A DNA stretch of 64,000 bases from Symbiodinium natans (Eukaryota > Sar > Dinophyceae > Suessiales > Symbiodiniaceae), in assembly GCA_905221605.1 (NCBI GenBank), contig CAJNDS010002142.1, positions 49,501 through 113,500 of the forward strand, given 5' to 3'. How positions within the stretch are numbered: the stretch's first letter is position 1; each line of letters starts with the position of its first letter. The notes beneath the pieces were generated by a model. That model saw nothing but the letters and a program-made list of their open reading frames with translations, had not been told where the DNA came from and ran no database searches. This document shows positions 1 to 11,330 of this stretch, piece after piece. Both the position numbers and the translations under genes were made by a program.

Positions 1-2340
1 ACCTTAAACCCGAAAACTTGGTAGCTCTCTTTTTGCCATTTGTTGGGTTCTAGGGTTTAGGGTTTGGGGTTTAGGGTTTAGGGTTTAGGGTCCCTTGTCA
101 AGTACCCAACCCCTACAACCTTGTTGTAATATGGCTCCTGGGCTACCAGGACAAGCTCAAACGTCCGTGAGCATAAGGCGAGTTTCAGGGGCTGACTTGA
201 GAAAGGGTTTAGGGTTTAGGGTTTAGGGTTAGAACACAATGGGGAAATGGCTAGTGGAAAACGAGAAGTAAGCCGGTTCCTAATGTCAGGGAACCCAAGG
301 AGGTAGATATTCGCACACCAGAGTAGGGAGCTTGGCTCGTGAATGCTTGGACCTGATGTGCTGAAAACGTAAACCCTAATCCCTAAACTCTATAAACCCT
401 AATCCCTAAACCCTAAACCCAAACACTGCAGACTGTGATGGAGGGTTTCGGGGCCCAAGAAGTCCAAGCAATTGGTCCCGAGCCGAAACGCGGTATTCGG
501 ATTGTAGGGTTCTAGGATTTTAGGGTTTAAGGGTTTTAGGTTTTAGGGTGTTCGGGTCTTCGGATTTCAGGGTTCTAGACTCTTAGGGTTTAAGAGTTTT
601 AGGTTTTAGGGTGTTCAGGTTTTAGGAATTAAGGGTTTTAGGGTTTTAGGGTTTTTAGGGATGGGGTTTTCGCCTCATTTGCGGGATTGGCTCATCAGGG
701 CGACATGGAGTGTAGGATCCCGTAGCGGCATTTGCAAGAATAGGGGCACGCCCACCCCGCCCCTAAATGTAACCCTAAACCCAAAACGCTAAACTCTAAA
801 CCCTAAACTCTGACCCTTCTGATAGGAGCCCCCCCCCCCCCCCCCCCCCCCCCCAACCCTGTTTTCCTCCACTCCCAGAGCCCACCCGCCAGACCGGGCA
901 GGATCCGTTTCGTGACACGGCTGATGAGCACCGAGGAAGCCGAGCCGATCCCTCAGACCTGCGTTTCGGGGTTTAGGGTTTTTCAGGTTTAGGGTTTAGG
1001 CGACCTGGATTATCTAGACAACTTAAAAAGCACTTCTAAAAGCCAGCAGTGAACCTGTAGCCTTCTGGGTACCAAACAAAAACCTGAGCCATGTAAGGTA
1101 AGTTCACTGCTCCAAGGTAAAGAAGTAAGTTGCGCCCAGGGCAACATATGCACGCATTCCCATCATGTTCCCCAAAGCAACCACCGCAACCTAAACTCTA
1201 AACCCTGTAGAGTCTGGTCCAGGGTGCAGGTGGTCACAAGTCACATAAACCCTAAAAGGGAGTTTGGCGAAAGGGTGCTTGGGGCATCTTCAGGGGTAGT
1301 TGGATGCAGCTCCACAGGTAAACCCTGAGCCTCCAAACCCTCTAAACCTCACAGGCCCAAACCCTAAACCCAGGGCTACAAAGACCCCAAACCTTCAACC
1401 TTACACCCCCGACCCCAACCACCCCAAAACTCCTAAACCCCCCCATCTCCCCCAACCCCACCACCCCCCCCCCCCCCCCCCCCCTCCAAAACCCCCAACA
1501 ACCCTAACCATCCCTAAACCCTAAACCCTACACCCTGCACCCTAAACCCTAAACCCTAAACCCAAAACCCTAAACCCTAAACCCGAAATCCTAAACCCTA
1601 AGCCGTCAGGCCGGAGGCACACTCGCAGATGCTCAAAGCGGCGTTGGCCCCTATTTGCCTGGGGCCCAGGGAGTCGAGGTATCTTAAGGGTGATTGAGGG
1701 CTTTGGGGGCTGAAGCTCCAAAACCCGGAAACCCCAAAACTCCCAACAACCCTACAACCCTACAAGCAAACCTTCATCGGGGTTTAAGCAAGGGCTTAGG
1801 GGTGTCTAGGGTTTCATCTTTCTGGGTGCCCCCACCACCCCCTCCCCCCCCCCCCGACCCCCCTACGCGCCGTTACTGCGCGCTCCCGCTCTTTTTGGGT
1901 TTTACGGTCCCTACCCCCCTGTGAACCTTATCCCAGCAAGCCCTAAACCCTCCCCTGAGCCGTAAGCCCTTCCTGGAAAGGTTCCCGTTTTTGGTAGGGC
2001 TACTCTACTTCTTAGCCTATTTAAGGTACTTTTGACCCTACTTATACTCATGAACCTCCAAGTACGCCCGAAAAAAAAAACCTAAACCCTAAACCCTAAA
2101 CCCTAAACCCTAAGCCCTAAACCCTAAAGCCTAAACCCTAACCCCAAACCCTAAACCCTAAACCCTAAACCCTAAACCCTAAACCCTAAACCCCCCCCTC
2201 CCCCTGCAGGCGCGTCCCTCTGCCGGGCCATGGCAGAGCAGGACTTCTTTGTTGAGCCCGAGGCTCCTTCAAAGTAAAGCGTTTAGGGTCTAGGGCTTCG
2301 GTTTTAGGGGTTTAGGGTTTAGGGTTTAGGGTTTAGGGTT
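1..2340. repeat. Interstitial telomere-type repeat region
   Basis: TTTAGGG and CCCTAAA tracts in both orientations alternate with unique islands. The purest tract is CCCTAAA at 2086-2190. C-runs stand at 829-854 (26 C) and 1464-1484. Possible coding-like islands are near 897-960 and 2216-2276. No larger gene is seen. Confidence 0.8.
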
Positions 2341-2356
2341 TAGGGTTTTGCCAAGC

Positions 2357-2400
2357 AAAATGGCTACGGCTCAAGCCATTTTGGCTCAAGTTTGGCTACG
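2357..2400 (+). other. Relict dinoflagellate spliced leader (DinoSL), tandem and hairpin-forming
   Basis: Positions 2375-2390 read GCCATTTTGGCTCAAG, identical to the last 16 nt of the conserved 22-nt dinoflagellate spliced leader. It is preceded at 2368-2375 by GGCTCAAG, the last 8 nt of the same leader, so two leader 3' ends stand in tandem. Such relicts arise when a trans-spliced mRNA is reverse-transcribed, re-integrated and trans-spliced again (known for dinoflagellates). Positions 2357-2369 (AAAATGGCTACGG) are also the exact reverse complement of the leader's first 13 nt, so AAAATGGCT and AGCCATTTT can fold into a 9-bp stem. The relict lies 65 bases before the first ATG of the ORF at 2455, where the 5'UTR of a retroposed mRNA is expected. 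Perkinsids have a related leader, so they are not fully excluded. Confidence 0.85.
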
Positions 2401-2454
2401 AGGCCCTAGGGGGCATTTCCTCTGGGTAATTGAGTTTCTGTGCTTATTGCTGCT

Positions 2455-3102
2455 ATGGACGCTCGGTGCAAGCAATTATGTGCATGCATTGGCTTTTCTA
2501 TCAGACTGGCCAGGAAAGGGAGGAAACAGGACGTGCTGCCACACCTCTGGAGAGCCCTCCATGGAATGACCGCCCCATCTACCAGACGACCAATCTCTTT
2601 GTATACAGCATTGGGATACGTGTCAGAGCCGACATACGAATCTCCTGAGTCTTGCAATCAGGGAGTACAGACTGACTATGAGGTGATTTTACGACCGGAC
2701 TTCGAGAGAATCATGGAAAATGCGATGGCAGGAGTCAGGAGGCAAACGGAAGTGATGGAGACGTTCCAGCTACGCATCGCTGAGTTGGAGCTTGCATTGG
2801 AGAACAAGTTGACGGCTTCAACCTGTCCAGAGACTCGATGTGAAGATAGTTCTGTGGCGGCAGCTGCGAATCGAGTCTCGCTTTGCGGCCCTGTTTCTTC
2901 AAGTTCCTCTTCCGGTGCAGTTGAGCAACCATCCATAGTCAAGCCGCCTCCTCCTGTCTTCCCCGCGAGCATTCAGGACCAGATGGAAGCTCATAAGCGA
3001 CAAAGGCAAGCCTTCAAAATCCAACGACGGAGTCACCGTGAGCAAGTTTTGAGTGCAAGGGAGAGTGAAAGGGAGAAGAGGTTGAGTGAGGAAGGTGGCT
3101 AG
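2455..3102 (+). CDS. Retroposed single-exon gene, unknown protein (215 aa)
   Basis: The first ATG of an uninterrupted frame lies downstream of the DinoSL relict; the frame is open a little further upstream, to a stop at 2407, but without an ATG. The product is not recognised. It has a basic Cys-containing N-terminus, a middle part with heptad-like spacing (around residues 80-120, including RIAELELALENKL), a Ser-rich stretch (SSSSSS), a Pro-rich patch (KPPPPVFP), and a highly charged C-terminal helix rich in R, K, Q and E (from about residue 170, HKRQRQAF to the end). The region is free of telomere repeats and has no intron, in keeping with an origin from processed mRNA. It may be an active retrogene or the intact part of an older one; no function can be assigned. 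Confidence 0.5.
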   Translation: MDARCKQLCACIGFSIRLARKGRKQDVLPHLWRALHGMTAPSTRRPISLYTALGYVSEPTYESPESCNQGVQTDYEVILRPDFERIMENAMAGVRRQTEVMETFQLRIAELELALENKLTASTCPETRCEDSSVAAAANRVSLCGPVSSSSSSGAVEQPSIVKPPPPVFPASIQDQMEAHKRQRQAFKIQRRSHREQVLSARESEREKRLSEEGG

Positions 3103-4230
3103 CCGCTGTCTTGTGGGTTGGGAGTCTTCCGAAGTGATCATGTGCGGTTTGTGAGCAGCCCGTGGACGATGTACAGATTTTGTTTCAGTTTTACTACTTT
3201 CATGCATGGTGGGCCATATGTGCTCTGCTGTCGTCCTGCAGTTATCAGTGGTGCCCAGAGGCGCAAGTCCCTTGTCTGCATCACTTTCAGGTTGGCAGGA
3301 ATCCCAGCAAGCTTGTCTCAGTCTGGGTTCAAAAAGGGTTTTGCCAAGGGGGTTTGGCGCGGGTTTGTTTTTGTGGGGGCTGGGGCTGCTTTGGGTGCCA
3401 GTTTGGGGTTGGGGTCTGGCCCAGCAGTTTTTCTTTTAAGGCTGACGGGTTTAAGACATTAAGATTGATGGTAAAGGCTAAAAGGCAACAGGGTAGTTTT
3501 GCTACTGCATGGATTGCCGTCAGGCAAAACGCACGAACTGTGCATCTGCGTTTCGGCGTTTCGGGGTGGGCCAAAGTTCCCTTCCCCACAAAGAGCCCCG
3601 ACGTCCCAAAGAAGCGCAGCCTTGACATCCCAAAGCAGTGCAGCCTTGATATCCCAAAGCATCCCAAGGCACTGCAGCCCTGATATCCCTGAACCCGAAA
3701 CTAAACCCGACCTCTTGTGGCTTTCGGTTTTCAGGTTGAAAGCGTTGGGTTCCAAACTCTCCTACCCACAAAAAAACCATGACATTACAATGCAATGCAG
3801 CCCTGACACCCCAAAGCAGTGCTGCCTCAAACTCCACCCGGAAACCCTTGTATCCGACAGCGTCATTTCCTTGCCACTCTCCATGGATTTGCTGATCCGC
3901 GTCGCAGACCAGCTGTTGCTTTCGCTGGGTTTGGCTGCCCTTGACAAGTGCTGCGAATTGGAACTCACAGACCTCTTTCAGGCTCCCGGGCTTCTCGCAC
4001 CGGCCGCATTTGCAACAAGGCGTTGTGGCAGTACATGAAGCTACCAGTGGCGATGGGAGAACACAAGCTCCGATCTGTTCCAGGCAACAGGCAAACGCCT
4101 GCGCCAGCTCAGCACGTGAGCTGGAGAAGTCCAAACCTGAACCCTCGAGCTTGCCAACAAAAGAATTCTGTGCTTGTGAATAATATATACACTGCATCAT
4201 AGTAAGAATATGCTATACTAATAACACTCT
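3103..4230. other. Unique sequence downstream of the retrogene; overlapping ORFs on both strands
   Basis: This stretch lacks telomere repeats and may be the 3' part of the retroposed transcript. It contains conflicting ORFs: plus 3499-4038 (179 aa) and minus 3520-4200 (226 aa). Neither product is recognised. Short units of about 25 bp, CATCCCAAAGCAGTGCAGCC and relatives, repeat at 3600-3690 and again near 3785-3830; they create repetitive peptide in every frame. I do not call either ORF a gene. Confidence 0.3.
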
Positions 4231-4700
4231 ATTCCCTGTCGTAACATAAGACACTACTACATCATTAGCAACCATCCCACCCAGACATGTTCCAACAACG
4301 CTAACAATGCCAAAAAAACATAAAATTCCGCGTTTTGTGAAAACGCTGATTTTTCGCCTGCAAAACCCGAAAACACTCTAAATGCAAGCGTTTTTGCTGT
4401 TCGCGACCTCATTTCGCAAGACTCGTAATGTGACGCCCGTGAATGTGCAAAAACCCGAGGTTGTTAACAATTCTGTGCAAACGGAGCATGTTTTCGAGGT
4501 TCGAAGGCCTTGAAAAAACATACAAAAAACCATGGGGAAAAGAAGCGCATGTTCAACACCAGACGTGTCAATCTACGACGGAAAACCATGCGGCGGGCAG
4601 TTTTTGTTCAAGGGCATTCTTTCAGCGTTGATGGTTCAAGGGCTTTAATGTTGATGGAGTTATTGAAGGGGTTCAGGTGCGGTTTAGGGTTTGCGTCGGG
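4231..4700. other. Unique, gene-poor spacer
   Basis: AT-richer sequence with GCGTTTT and AAAACGC words and no convincing ORF. Similar wording (CAGCGTTTTTT, AATAGCGTTTT) recurs near 56.1-56.2 kb, so the two may be remnants of one dispersed element. Telomeric repeats resume at about 4715. Confidence 0.3.
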
Positions 4701-4770
4701 TTTTCCCGGCCCTTAAACCCTAATTCCTAAACCCTTAAACCCTAAACCCTAAACCCTAAGTACTTGGAAG

Positions 4771-4851
4771 GCCCTGACCGAAGCCGGGGAGTTGCTGTTA
4801 GCCGCGGCAGCCGCCCGACGCCCAGCTCCGGAAACGCTTCCAAGCATGGTT
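4771..4851 (+). CDS. Candidate exon
   Basis: CCCTAAA upstream, TACTTGGAAG|GCC, then ALTEAGELLLAAAAARRPAP. A TTTAGGG tract starts directly at the 3' end. Several GC dinucleotides could be donors. Confidence 0.35.
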
Positions 4852-5783
4852 TAGGGTTTAGGGTTTAGGAGTTTAGGGTTAAGGGTTTAGGGGTTAAGGG
4901 TCTCAGGGCTTAAGGGGTGTAGGGTTTAGGATCTAGAGTGAACCCTGCCCCCCCCCCCCCAGCGCAAAAAGCCAAGGTGCTCCCCAACGACCTACCGAGT
5001 GCATTGGCAACCGGGCTCGGGAACGTGGCGCTGTGCCCGGGCTGAGAAGAACGTTTAGGGCCCTTTGCGGGTTTAGGGTTCTATAGGGCTTATAGGGTCT
5101 GGGGCTAATAGCTTAGGGTCTAGGTTTTCCAGGGCTTGTGGGATTCGGGCTTCAGGGTTTAGGATCTAGGCCGCCCTGGTTTTGGCTTAGGTGGGGGGAG
5201 AGTCTTGACAAAGGCAGCGGCCCTTGCGGTATGTACAGCATGTGGCGGTGTTATGCTTGATGATGAGTAGTGTTGTTATTGCTAAAGTCCACACAGAACC
5301 CCTGGCGTTGCATAACCCGCCCTAAACCCTAAACCCTAAACCCTAAACCCTAAACCCTAATCCCTAAGAAAGATTGCAAGATGCCCAGACATCTTCTTGC
5401 AGCACCAAGATCCCCAATCCTTCCGCCCCGAATCCTGTAAGCCAATGAAGCAGGGTTTGCATTTGTTTTTTTGGTGAGTGTACATAAGGTTCCTTTTTAA
5501 TATTGGTGAGTGTATATACCGGGTGCCCTTTTGGGGGTACAAGAAATATAAACCCTACTTCACATATACCTGTAAGCCTGTAAGCATGGGTATAAATCTT
5601 TGACAGTCTGTCATTCATAGTCAGGCGATCTCCTAAACCCAATACCATTCAGTAAAAAAAACGGTGGAATTAATCTCTACGCCGAAGTATACAGTTGATG
5701 TTTTTGGGGCTGTGGATATGTTGTTTACATGGACAGCATATACTGGGCCTAACTTACTTCAAGCCAGAACCCAAAACCCTAAA

Positions 5784-5893
5784 CCCAAAGAGCCCAATAC
5801 CCCTTTGTTCAAGGAATATTCCTTATCTCATACTAAGGATCCTGCATGGCGTTAAGGAATATTCCTTAATTAAGTGGTTTTGGGCTCTCTGGG
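5784..5893. mobile_element. MITE family E copy
   Basis: The left end runs CCCAAAGAGCCCAATACCCC then AAGGAATATTCCTTA; the right end is the inverse, TTAAGGAATATTCCTTAATT to GGGCTCTCTGGG. Inverted ends are about 40 bp, with a very short centre. Confidence 0.6.
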
Positions 5894-6210
5894 AACGAAA
5901 CCCTAAACCCGAAAACCTATACCCTAAACCCTAAACCCTAAACCCTAAACCCTAAACCCTAAACCCTAAACCCTAAACCCGAAAACCTATAGACTTGCGA
6001 GTGACCTCATCCCAGGCCCAACCACAGCAAGGCCTAACGCATCGGACGTTATCCAAGGGCCTGGGTCTAGGGTTTAAATATGGTTTAGGGTTTAGGGTTT
6101 AGGGTTTAGGGTTTAGGGTTTAGGGTTTAGGGTTTAGGGTTTAGGGTTTAGGGAACCCTAAACCTCCACCCCCCTCCACTCCCCCCTCCTTCTCGTTCGT
6201 TTTCATTTAG

Positions 6211-6258
6211 GGCTACCGTACCCAATTCTTCGATAGCACTACACCCGAACCTTACAAA
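6211..6258 (+). CDS. Candidate micro-exon
   Basis: A pyrimidine-rich tract ends in TTTCATTTAG|GGC, a good acceptor. The frame reads GYRTQFFDSTTPEPYK and is followed by GCGGCG (possible GC donor); unspliced it stops three codons later. Length 48 nt, frame-preserving. Confidence 0.35.
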
Positions 6259-6945
6259 GCGGCGGACTAGGTAGGTTCGGGATTGGGGGTTTCGGGTCTC
6301 TGGCGTTGTAGCCTTCGCCTGCAAGCTGGAAAGTTCATCTCTAAACCCTGAGATGCTCGAAAACGCTCAAGGCTGAAAGTCTTACTATAATAAGAACAAT
6401 AATCAGAAGAATTGTTGTTATACTTAAGAAGCCCTAAGCCCCAAAACTCCCGAGCCTGAAGCCTCCAGTGGGCTCTCAGATTAGAGGGTTTTGGGAGGAT
6501 TCCGACCCACATAGTACAGTGGTTCACGGCGCTTACGGTTTAGCGTTTAGGGTTAGGGACTTAAGCTTCATAGGTTCGAAGCTCGTTTCAGTTGGGATTT
6601 GGGATTCAGGGGGTCCCCTGGCCTAGGGTGTAGCTTAGGGTTCTCAACAGCACCCCTGGTGGGCCCCTCCGTGCCTCTTTTGAGGGTTGGGGTTCAGGGT
6701 AACCCCAAATCAGTCAATCACTCACGTAAGGGCTGCGCCTGTGATATTTTTGCAACCCTAAGCCCTGAACCCTATATCCCTAAGTAAACCCTAAACCCTA
6801 GAACCCTAAACCCCAAGTAAACCCAAAACCCGAAGTAAACCCTAAATCCCTAAAACCCTAATCCCTAAGTAAACCTTAAACTTTCAAACCCCAAACCCTA
6901 AGTAAACCCTGAACCCCAAATCAACATGTTTTCGTTTTTCGCCTC

Positions 6946-7069
6946 TACTCGAAGGTTCATGGGGACTTATAACCACAGTTATACGTCTACTTATAACCTA
7001 CTTAGGGGACTTCGGGGGCTTATAAGTGCAGTTATAATTGGGGATATCAGCACCCCGAACCTCCAGGTA
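6946..7069. mobile_element. MITE family A copy, worn ends
   Basis: TACTCGAAGGTTCATGGG at the left and CCCGAACCTCCAGGTA at the right; the interior has the same ACTTATAA...TTATAAGTG pairing as the other copies. Confidence 0.6.
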
Positions 7070-7194
7070 CCCTAAATCAGGGGACTAAAGGAGGGACCCT
7101 TACAGGGGCTACTTAAGTATACAGGGACTATATAAGGTATATATAGGGGGGTCCCTCCTTGTCCCCCTCCAAACAAGCCATCAATCTGCAAATT

Positions 7195-7352
7195 GCTTAA
7201 ATGATTGGGTTCTTCAGGGAGGGGGGTTCAAGGGGGGGTAGGTACCTAGGGAACCTTAGGGAAGCTTAGAGAGCCTTAGGGAGTAGTGGGGAGTATAACG
7301 GAACCTTAGGTTACATACCCTTCTTGAACCCACCTCCCTTAAGAACCCTACA
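7195..7352. mobile_element. Inverted-repeat element
   Basis: GGGTTCTTCAGGGAGGGGGG with TTCAAGGGGGGG at the left; CCCTTCTTGAACCCACCTCC and CTTAAGAACCC at the right. The interior has short GGAACCTTAGG repeats. Confidence 0.5.
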
Positions 7353-7441
7353 AACAAGGATAAACCCTAAACCCTAAACCCGAAACCCTAAACCCCAAAG
7401 CAAGATGTTTATTCGCTCTTCGCCTTTAGCCACCTTGGCAG

Positions 7442-7490
7442 GCCTTGCTCGAGCAGCATGTACAGGCTCGCGCGGAGTGGGGTCAGAAAG
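7442..7490 (+). CDS. Candidate micro-exon, charged helix
   Basis: TTGGCAG|GCC opens a frame reading ALLEQHVQARAEWGQK, which stays open for several more codons. CCCTAAA lies upstream and a TTTAGGG tract downstream. The 3' end is uncertain (GC at 7491). Confidence 0.35.
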
Positions 7491-7980
7491 GCCTCGGCCC
7501 CAGCAACCTGGAGATTCATGGGTTTAGGGTTTAGGGAGTTTATGGTTTAGGGTTTAGGGTTTAGGGAGTTTATGGTTTAGGGTTTAGGGTTTAGGGAGTT
7601 TAGGGTTTAGGGTTTAGGGCTTGATAGCGTCTAGGGTTTAGGGTTTAGGGTTTAGGGAGTTTAGGGTTTAGGGTTAGGGGAGTTTAGGGTTTAGGGGTTT
7701 AGGCGTTAATTAGGGGCTTACAGGGGGTTAGGGGTTTCAGGGTTTAGTGGGCAGGGTTTTCGGCCTAGTTAGGGATATGAGGGTGTATGGGGGGCTGGGA
7801 ATCTCAGAGCTCAGATCGTGTGTGCACATGCCCTCATGGCTTGCAGTTTTGCTATCCTTGTGCCTGGCATGCCCAGTATTCACATTCCCAGTTCTCTAAA
7901 CCCTTAGCCCTAAACCCTAAACCCGAAGCCCTAAACCCTATACCTGCTCAGACCAAAGTTCTATACTTCAAGCCTAAAAC

Positions 7981-8080
7981 TTGGGATGTTCCCCGTTATA
8001 CTAACAGTCCTGAAAAGGGACTATAGTCCCCCCCAATTGTAATCCCTGTTAAGGGCTGTGGGCATACGGGGAACATCCCG
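7981..8080. mobile_element. MITE family B, flanked by a 23-bp direct repeat
   Basis: Ends TTGGGATGTTCCCCG and CGGGGAACATCCC. The interior is palindromic (CTAACAGTCCT...TGTTAAGGGCTGTG). Directly outside lie GTTCTATACTTCAAGCC... (7958-7980) and GTTCTGTACTTCAAGCC... (8082-8104), a 23-bp direct repeat with one mismatch. Confidence 0.65.
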
Positions 8081-8423
8081 GGTTCTGTACTTCAAGCCTA
8101 AAACTGACGCCCTCGGCTTCCTACAATCATGAGAAAATGGCCTGGAGCCCTAGAGCCTGGGGGGTGGCGTACTTGCCATTACTTGCCCTTATACTAGACA
8201 TGAAGAAGCCCTATATACCCTGCTTCACGTTGACTTAGCAGGCCGCTGCTTCAAGGCTTTGGGTTTCTACTCTGTGTTTAAGATCCCCCCCCCCAAAGGT
8301 AATAGAGGGATTAATCGGAGTTCTTAAGCAACTCGTAGGTTAAGGGCACCTTCAGCCCTGCACCCCCAGACCCGAATCCCTAAACCTCGTGGCCCTGAGC
8401 CTCATGACCCTAAGGCCCAAGCC

Positions 8424-8583
8424 TTGGGATGTTGCCCCGTATACTCACAGCCCTCGATAGGCATCATAGTACCCCCTATTCTAGCCCTGTAAAGGGTTTA
8501 GGGTTTAGGGTTTAGGGTTTAGGGTTTACGGTTTAGGGTTTAGGGTTTAGGGTTTAGTGTCGTAGAAGGGGGAACATCCCAAC
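8424..8583. mobile_element. MITE family B, interrupted by a TTTAGGG tract
   Basis: TTGGGATGTTGCCCCGTATA at the left and GGGGGAACATCCCAA at the right. The right interior is replaced or interrupted by TTTAGGG repeats at about 8489-8555. Confidence 0.65.
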
Positions 8584-8877
8584 CTACGCCTCCTTACCGA
8601 AACCCTCAACCTCCTTGACCCGCAGCCTCTCAACCCTGCAACCCTGCAACCCCAAGTCTCTAGTCATCTAGTAGGCCAAACGAAGCACAACCTGTCAGCA
8701 ACCTAGAACCCACAAGTTAGTAGCTTAGAACCATAAAAAAAGTCAGGGTTGAGGGTCTCGGGTCTAGGTGTGCGCTTCCGGTTGGCTTAGGAGTTTATAC
8801 ATTAATTTTGCCTAAACTAAACCCTACACCTTTCACCCTAAACCCTACACCCTAAACCCTAAACCTGCCAGCTCGAG

Positions 8878-8922
8878 GCCATTGGCTGGAGCAGCTGCAA
8901 CAGATCGTGGTTGAGTGGCAAA
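8878..8922 (+). CDS. Candidate micro-exon with GT donor
   Basis: CTCGAG|GC then a frame reading HWLEQLQQIVVEWQ, ended by CAAA|GTGAGC, a canonical donor. 45 nt. It is flanked by CCCTAAA upstream and TTTAGGG downstream. Confidence 0.4.
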
Positions 8923-9197
8923 GTGAGCGGCACCTGAACGTTTTGTGAGCAACATGCATTGAAAGACCGGGTGGATGAGTTTCTGAGGCCTTGACCTAGA
9001 CCTTGAAGACCACAAGGAGCCCGAAGCCCTAAGCCACTAGTTTAGGGTTCAGGGTTCAGGGTTTAGGGTTTAGGGTTTCGGGTTCACACATATCCATACA
9101 TCCGGCACACCGACTTCCCCAAGCCCTGCAACCCTGACAGCGGCGGAGGCCGCACAAACTTTGCAACCTTGCTCCCCCTGCTCCTTCCCCTCCTCTA

Positions 9198-9414
9198 TAC
9201 TTGGAGGTTCATGGAGGGTTTAGGGTTTAGGGTTTAGGGTTTAGGGTTTAGGGTTTAGGGTTTAGGGTTTAGGGTTTAGGGTTTAGGGTTTAGGGTTTAG
9301 GGTTTAGGGCCTACTTATAATAGGGATGACCCCTACAAGGCCCTTTATAGGCATTATAAGTAGGGTTATAAGTACAGTTATAGTTGGTTAGTAAGTACCA
9401 TGAACCTCCAAGTA
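9198..9414. mobile_element. MITE family A (TA-flanked), split by a TTTAGGG tract
   Basis: Ends are TACTTGGAGGTTCATGG and its inverse CCATGAACCTCCAAGTA. Both ends carry TA, as expected for a Tc1/mariner-like target duplication. The inner right half (CTACTTATAAT...TTATAAGTAGGGTTATAAG) matches the copy at 61118-61273. Between the left end and that inner part stands a pure TTTAGGG tract (about 9215-9309) that is absent from the other copy. Confidence 0.7.
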
Positions 9415-11217
9415 GGGTCGCATAGTTTCGGATGCCGTGCTTTGACGGTCGGAACCATGACACCTTAGTATGGTCCCTTACCCTTGTTTAAAGGGATGTA
9501 AAGGGATCCGAAGTGTAGTTATATAACAGCAGGGGACCCAGATTCTGATCCCCTAACTTCAGCGCTTAGGGATAACAGGGTTTTAGTGTTCGGGTTCGGG
9601 TTGTCAGCTATGGGGGTCGCCTGGGTCCCTCTACTTCAGCTGCGTGACACCCAAGAAGTGCCCACTCCTACACTTACAAGCCTGCAAGGGGGTAGGCACA
9701 CGGCCCCTTGATGTGGTCCCTTGTAATTACCCTTTCTAAAGGGTTCTGAAGGTAATAAGGGACCATGTAACCCCAAGAGCTGAGTGCAGGTCGGTGGACA
9801 AAACCGTCCAGGAGGAGGCGCGGTTTAGGATTGTCTCGGCATTTTCGGGTCAAGGCCTTCTTCGCAGAGTGCTCCTTCGACCATTCTTCTGGACGCTGCC
9901 CTGAACCCTACACCCTGAAACCCTACACCCTGAAACCCTAAACCCTAAACCCTGAACCCTGAACCCTGAAACCCTAAACCCTAAACCCTAAACCCCAATC
10001 ATTTTCAAGCTTAAAGTTGAGCAGGCCATCTCCTACTGCGACTCATCACCTGAATGCTCTAACTTGAGTGCCCTGAATCTGAGAGGCCTTGATCCCCAAA
10101 AGCCGCAAAACCCCAAAAGCCCCAAAAGCCCCAAAAGCCCCAAGTCCCCCATTAAAAGCCAGAACTCGACATCACCAAGCTCCCACAACTCCCACCCCCC
10201 CGGAAGCCCGAAACCCCATGACCCACCCTACTTACCTCCCCCTCTCCCTCCCTCCCCCCCCCCCCAATCCCAAAACCCTGTTCAGGGTTTAGGGGGTCCT
10301 GGATCCTGGGGCAGAGCTACAGAGGTTTGCTGTACCCAAGCTTCATCCTATGTGTGTATCTATGTATGTATGTATGTGTGTGTGTATGTATGTATGTATG
10401 TATGTATACATATCGCTGGAAGGTACATTCGGTACAGCATTCAACCTCCAATGCGGCCCTGAACCCTAAGCCCTGAAGCCGTGGGACCCTAAACCCTAAA
10501 CCCTAAACCCTAAACCCTAAACCCTCAACCCTAAACCCTAAACCCAGTTCTAACCCCACAACCCTGTCTTGGCATGAGGTCCGGCGCTCACAGCTTCAGG
10601 CCCGTACGTGGGCACAGGGGAATTAAAGCCCTTTTGGCCTTTCAGATGGCGGCGGTTTAGGGTTTAGGGTTTAGGGTTTAGGGTTTAGGGTTTAGGGTTT
10701 AGGGTTTAGGGTTTAGGGTTTAGGGTTTAGGGTTTAGGGTTTAGGGTCTCGAGCCCATGCGCTTTCTGGGGGCGCAATCTGGGGAGATTACCGGTGTGTA
10801 GCTCTTGGGTTTTGGGGCCTAGGCTGGGTTTTGGAGTACTGTACTTTAATACTTTTTTTGGTTCTGGGTTCCTATTATAGCTACTTATACCTAAAACAAG
10901 TATATACTTTTTTCCAGGGTCTACTCCAAAGGTAGGTAGGGCTTCAGGGTTGCAGGAGTTGTGCAGGGCCTCGATGCCATGGGTCTTTCAGGCAGCGTTG
11001 CTGGGTTTGGGTTTCGCGTTTGGGGCCTGTTTAGGGGGACAAAGCAGCATAGGGTTTTCAGAGGTGCATGTTAAGAAGCTGGGACCAACACTCCCTAAAT
11101 CCGAATCCATAAGCCCTACATCCGCATGAGTTCACCATGCTCAAATGTGCCCTCCGTGTTTCCCGGGTTGAGTTGAAACCAGTGTTGAAGTTCCTGGTGG
11201 CCTTGGTCACTATGCCC

Positions 11218-11330
11218 TACTTGGAGGTTCATGGGTGGTTATGAATGGGGTCATAAGTACTCCCAAAGGGGGTACAAGTGTAGTTACCAGACTTATAGCC
11301 CTGCTTATTATCACCCATGAACCTACAATT
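11218..11330. mobile_element. MITE family A copy
   Basis: TACTTGGAGGTTCATGGG at the left; ACCCATGAACCTACAA at the right with a worn end. Confidence 0.6.

Larger units (their letters stand above)
4850..6940. repeat. Interstitial telomere-type repeat region
   Basis: TTTAGGG at 4850-4935 and 6083-6155; CCCTAAA at 5320-5365, 5916-5980 and 6783-6910. The stretch 5370-5670 is unique with no convincing gene; 5664-5855 is a short ORF that I do not support. Confidence 0.75.

Noticed and set aside
1300-1924. Pro-rich ORFs
   Set aside because: Translation of CCCTAAA repeats and C-runs; no independent coding signal.
3499-4200. Genes on plus (179 aa) and minus (226 aa)
   Set aside because: They overlap in opposite directions, share a short tandem repeat and neither product is recognisable; kept only as a region note.
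10351-10411. ORF with VCIYVCMYVC repeats
   Set aside because: Translation of a GTAT/GTGT microsatellite.
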